Below, piece after piece: positions 60,176 through 64,000 of a stretch of 64,000 nucleotides of DNA; the stretch's first letter is position 1, and every line of letters begins with the position of its first letter. The notes under the pieces were generated by a model that saw nothing but the letters and a program-made list of their open reading frames with translations, made no database searches and was not told where the DNA came from. The position numbers and the translations under genes were made by a program. The DNA comes from Isachenkonia alkalipeptolytica (GTDB lineage: Bacteria; Bacillota; Clostridia; Peptostreptococcales; T1SED10-28), in contig NZ_SUMG01000002.1 in assembly GCF_009910325.1 (NCBI RefSeq), forward strand, positions 1 to 64,000. Reading direction: 5' to 3'.

Positions 60176-61528
60176 TTATTTATTCAAAAGGGGCTTGAGG
60201 GTTAATAGACCCCCGGAAACCACTCTTCCGTCATAACCTTTACTCCTTAGAAAGGATGCCGCTGTTGCGGAGCGGTCTCCGGACCCACAGATAATGTAGA
60301 TCGGTTGATTCTTCGGAAGTTTTTCATAGTCCTTATACAAGTTTTGTAGCGGAATATTAACTCGCTTTTCCGAAGGATCCTCGGGAGAAATATCCTCGGG
60401 CTTTCGAATGTCCAGCATCACAAATTCTTCCGAGTTTAACTCCAGGTACTCTTCTGCGGTAATCGTGGGAAGGGGCTCTAAATCCTTTATCATACGCTCC
60501 CACTGAGAATTTCCGTCGGCAATGTATCCCTTTATGTTTTCAAATCCGATTCGTCTGGCATACCAGTAAAGGGTATGAAGTTTTTCCGTGTCATTCCCCT
60601 CTACCAAAAAGGCCACGGGGGTATCCGTATCAATGATATTTCCCGCGTAGGTTGAGAAATTCCTTACGCTGAAAAACAGGGTTCCGGGAATGTGTCCACC
60701 GAAATAGGCTTCTTTCGTTCTCGCATCAATAATGGTAATCCCCTGTTTTTTCGCTTCATCGATTTGCAGAGGCTCCAGTCTGACTTCTTCCCCTACAAAT
60801 TCCGCCCCTTTGACATTATATCTTTCCATTTTCTCAAAATACCGGGGTTTAATTCGCATTCTACCAAAATCTTTAATAAAGCTATCTTTCGATATTACCT
60901 GCAACTCGGGATTATAGGCTTTTTCATAGCCCAGGGTTGAATAAGGCCGTTCCTCCATACTGTCTCCACAGGAAGAGCCTGCCCCATGGGCGGGGAAAAC
61001 CAACACTTCGTCCCCTAAAGACAGGAGCTTTTCAAATACGCTGTCGTATAAAAGCCCGGTCATTTTTTCCAAGTTCTCCTCCCCGTAAAAATCCGTACGT
61101 CCCAAATCTCCCATAAACAGACAATCACCGGTAAAGACCATATAAGCATTTTCCCGATTTTCTTCATAAACCCCATAGCTCATATGTCCCAGTGTATGCC
61201 CCGGCGTATGGATCCCTTGGATGGTTAAGGATCCTACCTTTAATTTATCCCCGTCAAAGATTTTTTCACCATAAACATGTCCTAAATCCTCATGTCCGGA
61301 AATATAAATTGTCGCTCCGGTTCTTTCCGCTAATTCCATGGATCCAATAATATAATCTTCGTTTCGATGGGTTTCTAAAATATATTTGATCTTTAACCCT
61401 TCTTTGCGGGCTTCTTCTAGATACACACCGATATCCCGCTTCGGATCGATAACCGCCACTTCATTTCCCTCTCCCACCATATAAGAATAGTGAGCTAAAC
61501 CCGCACTTTCAATTTGCCTAAAAAACAT
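60176..61528 (-). CDS. MBL-fold hydrolase fused to two rhodanese domains (persulfide dioxygenase-like)
   Basis: This 450-residue protein has an ETHE1-like MBL domain (residues 1-250) and two rhodanese modules. The metal motif reads ETHRNEDYIIG, so HxHxDH has become HxNxDY. The later ligands HTPGHTLGHM, FTGDCLFMGD and PAHGAGSSCG remain. The first rhodanese (TIIDARTKEAYFGGHIPGT) has no active cysteine. The second has IYIICGSGDRSA with Cys. Catalysis may therefore differ from that of glutathione persulfide dioxygenases. GAGGAAG precedes the ATG. It heads the sulfur operon running to 57175. Confidence 0.85.
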   Translation of the reverse strand: MFFRQIESAGLAHYSYMVGEGNEVAVIDPKRDIGVYLEEARKEGLKIKYILETHRNEDYIIGSMELAERTGATIYISGHEDLGHVYGEKIFDGDKLKVGSLTIQGIHTPGHTLGHMSYGVYEENRENAYMVFTGDCLFMGDLGRTDFYGEENLEKMTGLLYDSVFEKLLSLGDEVLVFPAHGAGSSCGDSMEERPYSTLGYEKAYNPELQVISKDSFIKDFGRMRIKPRYFEKMERYNVKGAEFVGEEVRLEPLQIDEAKKQGITIIDARTKEAYFGGHIPGTLFFSVRNFSTYAGNIIDTDTPVAFLVEGNDTEKLHTLYWYARRIGFENIKGYIADGNSQWERMIKDLEPLPTITAEEYLELNSEEFVMLDIRKPEDISPEDPSEKRVNIPLQNLYKDYEKLPKNQPIYIICGSGDRSATAASFLRSKGYDGRVVSGGLLTLKPLLNK

Positions 61529-61703
61529 AGTTTCTTCCTCCTTTGTTGGCGAAATATATACTCAACAGTATTCCGCCGTTTTTTTTCTTGTATTCTCACA
61601 TTTGTATTCCTAAATACCCGATTATCCCCGGTTTAATCAAGGGAAGACCTTCCTATTCTACCGTTGAAGTTATTAAAACTAAATTCCCCGGGGTTTTCCC
61701 CCG

Positions 61704-61740
61704 AAAAAAAAGTCCGCCGAAAAATACTTCGGCAAACTTT
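61704..61740 (-). terminator. intrinsic terminator of the DUF4153 gene
   Basis: On the minus strand GCCGAA - six bases - TTCGGC with outer AAGT/ACTT pairing is followed by eight T, about 25 bp after the stop. Confidence 0.75.
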
Positions 61741-61765
61741 TTGGAGCGCTTTACACCATTACTAT

Positions 61766-63490
61766 TTACTCTTCCCCGCCTAGGAGTATATATACGTCTC
61801 CGTTATAACTTTTTTGACCATTTTCTTCTTGTATGTCCAGATAATTAACAACGACCCCCATGCTCAGGTCCCCGGTTTCTGTATAAAAGGCGGCCTCCTC
61901 TTGAGATAGCTGCTGATGGCCGTTCTCCCTATCCAAAAGCCGATCCGTAATCTCTTCCATAGGGATAACCAGCTCAAGATTGCTTTCCATGGCCTTTACG
62001 AAAAAGCCTTCAAGGGCTCCCCCTTCCCAGCCGACCCTATAGGTTTCCCCGTTCAAAATAATTTCCTTCGGTTCCCGGTCCTCCCCGGTACTTGTGAACT
62101 GCACCTGAATCATATAGTTGTAGGCCCCTATGTCCAATACTTCTTCCTGAGCTCTCTGAAAGCTTCTGTATCGGGGAATCGCTCTTTCGTTTTCCCATTC
62201 CTGGGGAGTAATTCCAAACACTTCTTCAAAGTCCCGGTAGTAATTAAAATCCTCGGGAATCCAGTCTAATTCCTCAGTATAATTCATTTGATCAATATAA
62301 GATGTGGTACTTCGAATTAATCTACGGTCCTCTTCCGATAGCTCTTCGGCTCTTCGGATTTCTCCCTCTACCAGCATTTCATTCTCCCCAAGTACGGCTT
62401 CCAACTGGCTGATTTGAATTCTCCGACTGACGCTGAAGGCATCTACCGGCGGCATAATGGATAGGATGGAAAACACCATCAACAGAATCGCCACGGCGCC
62501 GTTCTTCTTTCCTTTATACAGGCTGAATAGAATCCCGGAAACAATGGCAAATACCCCATACAATATCACAAAATATCTTCCGTGGGTTAAGCCTTCTTCC
62601 TGTATTTTCAGGAATGAAGCCATGGTTTGAAAAAACACAATGGGAAGGAGTACTTTCGGAAAGATTCTTTTAAAATACTCCACCAGTTTGTTTTCCAAGG
62701 TTCCCGCTAAAACGTAGACAAATATCACAACAATAGAATACGTAACCAGCATCGGCTCTAACAGGTTATCCGTCCAAAAATCTCCCCGTATATTCAGCAG
62801 GATATAAAGTACTAATATCACCGTGAATAGGGAAACCAGGGGAATAATAATATAGGCCACCAGAACTTCCAGGAACCGGCTCCATTTTACTTTTCCCTCC
62901 GCCTCTTTATCCTCTGCGTGGTATTTCGGGATCAGGGATAAGAAGTACATGGGAGCGAAAATCACAAAAATAATGTTCGCTGCATGGGGATAGGCCCGGT
63001 AGCTTAGGTTGAAAAGCAGTTGATCCGCAGCTCCGATGATCAAGCTTACCCCTACCATAATCACTGCGGCAAAAAATACGGAGTTAAAGAAAGATTTAAA
63101 TACGATCAAAAAACTCTGATCAAACTGAAATTTCGATTTCATCGTTGGAATCCAAATAAATCCCACCGTTAAAGCAAGAACCAGCACCCCTGTTCGAATA
63201 AAAATAATCAGGCTGAAATCCGGATCCCCCAACATGGTTAAATAGTACAGGGCGGATAATAGCACTGCTCCCCCCGCCAATACCCATCGCCGAATGCTGT
63301 GGGTAAAAAACCGTTCATAGATCCCCTGGGCAACCAGGGTTGTCAGTGCTGCGATAACAAAGGTTGCCAACAGACGTTCATGTTGATCAACCCCTAGCCT
63401 CTGAATGCTTAACGCATTGATTGCTGCCGCGACGATAAAAAATACAATGGTTAAAGGATAGCGCATGAGAGCATGAATCAGCCCTTCCAT
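61766..63490 (-). CDS. DUF4153-domain membrane protein
   Basis: This 574-residue protein has about eleven to twelve membrane segments over residues 1-350, including the DUF4153-like SLIPKYHAEDKEAEGKVKWS region. An extracytoplasmic C-terminal domain follows (about 365-574), starting with an R/E-rich helix (GEIRRAEELSEEDRRLIRST). The function is unknown in this family. No clear ribosome site precedes the annotated ATG. It has its own terminator and may be monocistronic. Confidence 0.7.
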   Translation of the reverse strand: MEGLIHALMRYPLTIVFFIVAAAINALSIQRLGVDQHERLLATFVIAALTTLVAQGIYERFFTHSIRRWVLAGGAVLLSALYYLTMLGDPDFSLIIFIRTGVLVLALTVGFIWIPTMKSKFQFDQSFLIVFKSFFNSVFFAAVIMVGVSLIIGAADQLLFNLSYRAYPHAANIIFVIFAPMYFLSLIPKYHAEDKEAEGKVKWSRFLEVLVAYIIIPLVSLFTVILVLYILLNIRGDFWTDNLLEPMLVTYSIVVIFVYVLAGTLENKLVEYFKRIFPKVLLPIVFFQTMASFLKIQEEGLTHGRYFVILYGVFAIVSGILFSLYKGKKNGAVAILLMVFSILSIMPPVDAFSVSRRIQISQLEAVLGENEMLVEGEIRRAEELSEEDRRLIRSTTSYIDQMNYTEELDWIPEDFNYYRDFEEVFGITPQEWENERAIPRYRSFQRAQEEVLDIGAYNYMIQVQFTSTGEDREPKEIILNGETYRVGWEGGALEGFFVKAMESNLELVIPMEEITDRLLDRENGHQQLSQEEAAFYTETGDLSMGVVVNYLDIQEENGQKSYNGDVYILLGGEE

Positions 63491-63585
63491 GCTTTGTTTT
63501 AATCGCTAAGTCAATTTCATAATTCCATCCATCCTCTCTTATAAAAAGCTGTTCTATGTAGTATTTATACCCTTTTTCCCATTTT

Positions 63586-63610
63586 AAAACCGACCCATGG
63601 GGTCGGTTTT
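63586..63610 (-). terminator. intrinsic terminator of the acetamidase/formamidase gene
   Basis: AAAACCGACCC (63586-63596) - ATG - GGGTCGGTTTT (about 63600-63610) is a perfect 11-base stem with T-tracts on either strand, six bases after the gene's stop. Confidence 0.85.
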
Positions 63611-63616
63611 ATGTTC

Positions 63617-64000
63617 TTACTTAAATATTAAATGCTTCATTAGGTATTTTGGAAACCCGAACCTTGCCGTAACCAAAGGATCCACCACTTGACAGATTTC
63701 CGCATTTCCTGCAGCACTGAGTAGCATCCCCGCCTCGTTAAAGGACAGCTCCAGCTCTTTCATTACCAGCTTTTGCATATCCTCAGTGGCGATTTTAACG
63801 GCTGCCAGCAGTTCCCTATGGGAAGCAACGGTGTAAAAGTACTCTGAATCCTCCACCATAGGATTGTTTATCGAATGGTCTTTGATTACCTTTACTTGAA
63901 CCGTTACCTCTCCACCGACTTCTACTCCACTTACCATAATTTCTCCGTCACCCATGGCGCCGTGAAGGTCTCCCATGGAAAGCAGGGCACCCTTTTGGTG
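63617..64000 (-). CDS. acetamidase/formamidase family protein, 3' part
   Basis: This is the C-terminal 127 codons of an FmdA/AmdA-type amidase; the gene continues beyond the window edge. Family motifs are HQKGALLSMGDLHGAMGDGE (GDxHxAMGDGE) and the C-terminal AAGNAEICQVVDPLVTARF with FPKYL. The enzyme releases ammonia from short amides. The internal ATG at 63976 is not the start, because the frame is open to position 64000 with conserved residues. Confidence 0.88.
   Translation of the reverse strand, partial: HQKGALLSMGDLHGAMGDGEIMVSGVEVGGEVTVQVKVIKDHSINNPMVEDSEYFYTVASHRELLAAVKIATEDMQKLVMKELELSFNEAGMLLSAAGNAEICQVVDPLVTARFGFPKYLMKHLIFK

Noticed and set aside
1-64000. tRNA, rRNA genes and CRISPR arrays
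   Set aside because: GGTTCAA-like strings at about 6431 and 25290 belong to the IS end and the TPP riboswitch; no cloverleaf, rRNA segment or regularly spaced repeat was found.

Overview
The window looks like chromosomal DNA of an anaerobic, low-to-moderate GC Firmicute, most likely a clostridium. Shine-Dalgarno sites are strong (AAAGGAGG type) and sigma-A promoters are canonical (TTGACA/TATAAT). Operons are compact, with ATGA overlaps and shared bidirectional terminators. There is a CIRCE site at htpG, TPP and Mn2+ riboswitches, oxygen-sensitive ThiH, ferredoxin/flavodoxin proteins and a rubrerythrin-like protein. TGA serves as a normal stop for several genes (for example at 1311-1313, 5154-5156 and 9217-9219). 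A more precise taxon, such as an Alkaliphilus/Natronincola-like lineage, is only a guess.

Layout. 0-6.5 kb: a decayed IS200-type tnpA, a probable selenocysteine-containing thioredoxin-like protein divergent from two YraQ-like permeases, a rubrerythrin-like protein, oligoendopeptidase PepF and a complete IS200/IS605 element (tnpA, tnpB). 6.5-22 kb: housekeeping and transport genes: a GPH-type MFS carrier, a cation/proton antiporter coupled to a PII-like protein, trmB-pepV, htpG under CIRCE control, a nitroreductase, a GDT1-type Mn2+ exporter behind a yybP-ykoY riboswitch, argG-argH, and a small operon with a YgjP-type metallopeptidase, a protein of unknown function, a phosphoesterase and a thioesterase. 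22-31 kb: thiSGHE behind a TPP riboswitch, then an EFR1 ferrodoxin, MalY, an MBL hydrolase, MutY and a BaiN-like flavoprotein. 31-44 kb: an RlmI-type methyltransferase, a tyrosine recombinase, an interrupted lipoprotein-rhodanese gene, an AIM24-like protein, a phnDCE importer, a stand-alone rpsD, degV-purC-topB and a cyclophilin. 44-57 kb: an oxidoreductase, an LtaS-like enzyme, padR, hflX, tldD-pmbA, a second probable selenoprotein (C_GCAxxG_C_C family), and a candidate peptide-signalling locus. 57-64 kb: a sulfur-compound uptake operon (MBL-rhodanese, SLC13 permease, two YeeE/YedE proteins), a DUF4153 membrane protein and the 3' end of an acetamidase/formamidase gene.

Two signals stand out. 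First, three genes carry an in-frame TGA. In two of them the TGA falls exactly on the family's redox-active cysteine (thioredoxin-like CxxC; C_GCAxxG_C_C GYNC). All three have a hairpin whose loop lies 17-24 nt beyond the TGA with G in the first two loop positions, as expected of a bacterial SECIS. Second, at 53.7-55.9 kb a small exported-looking peptide with an exact eight-residue repeat (DDGLFEWN) is divergent from an XRE-TPR regulator of RRNPP architecture and sits directly upstream of an HD-GYP c-di-GMP phosphodiesterase. This arrangement suggests an undescribed peptide quorum-sensing circuit linked to c-di-GMP.
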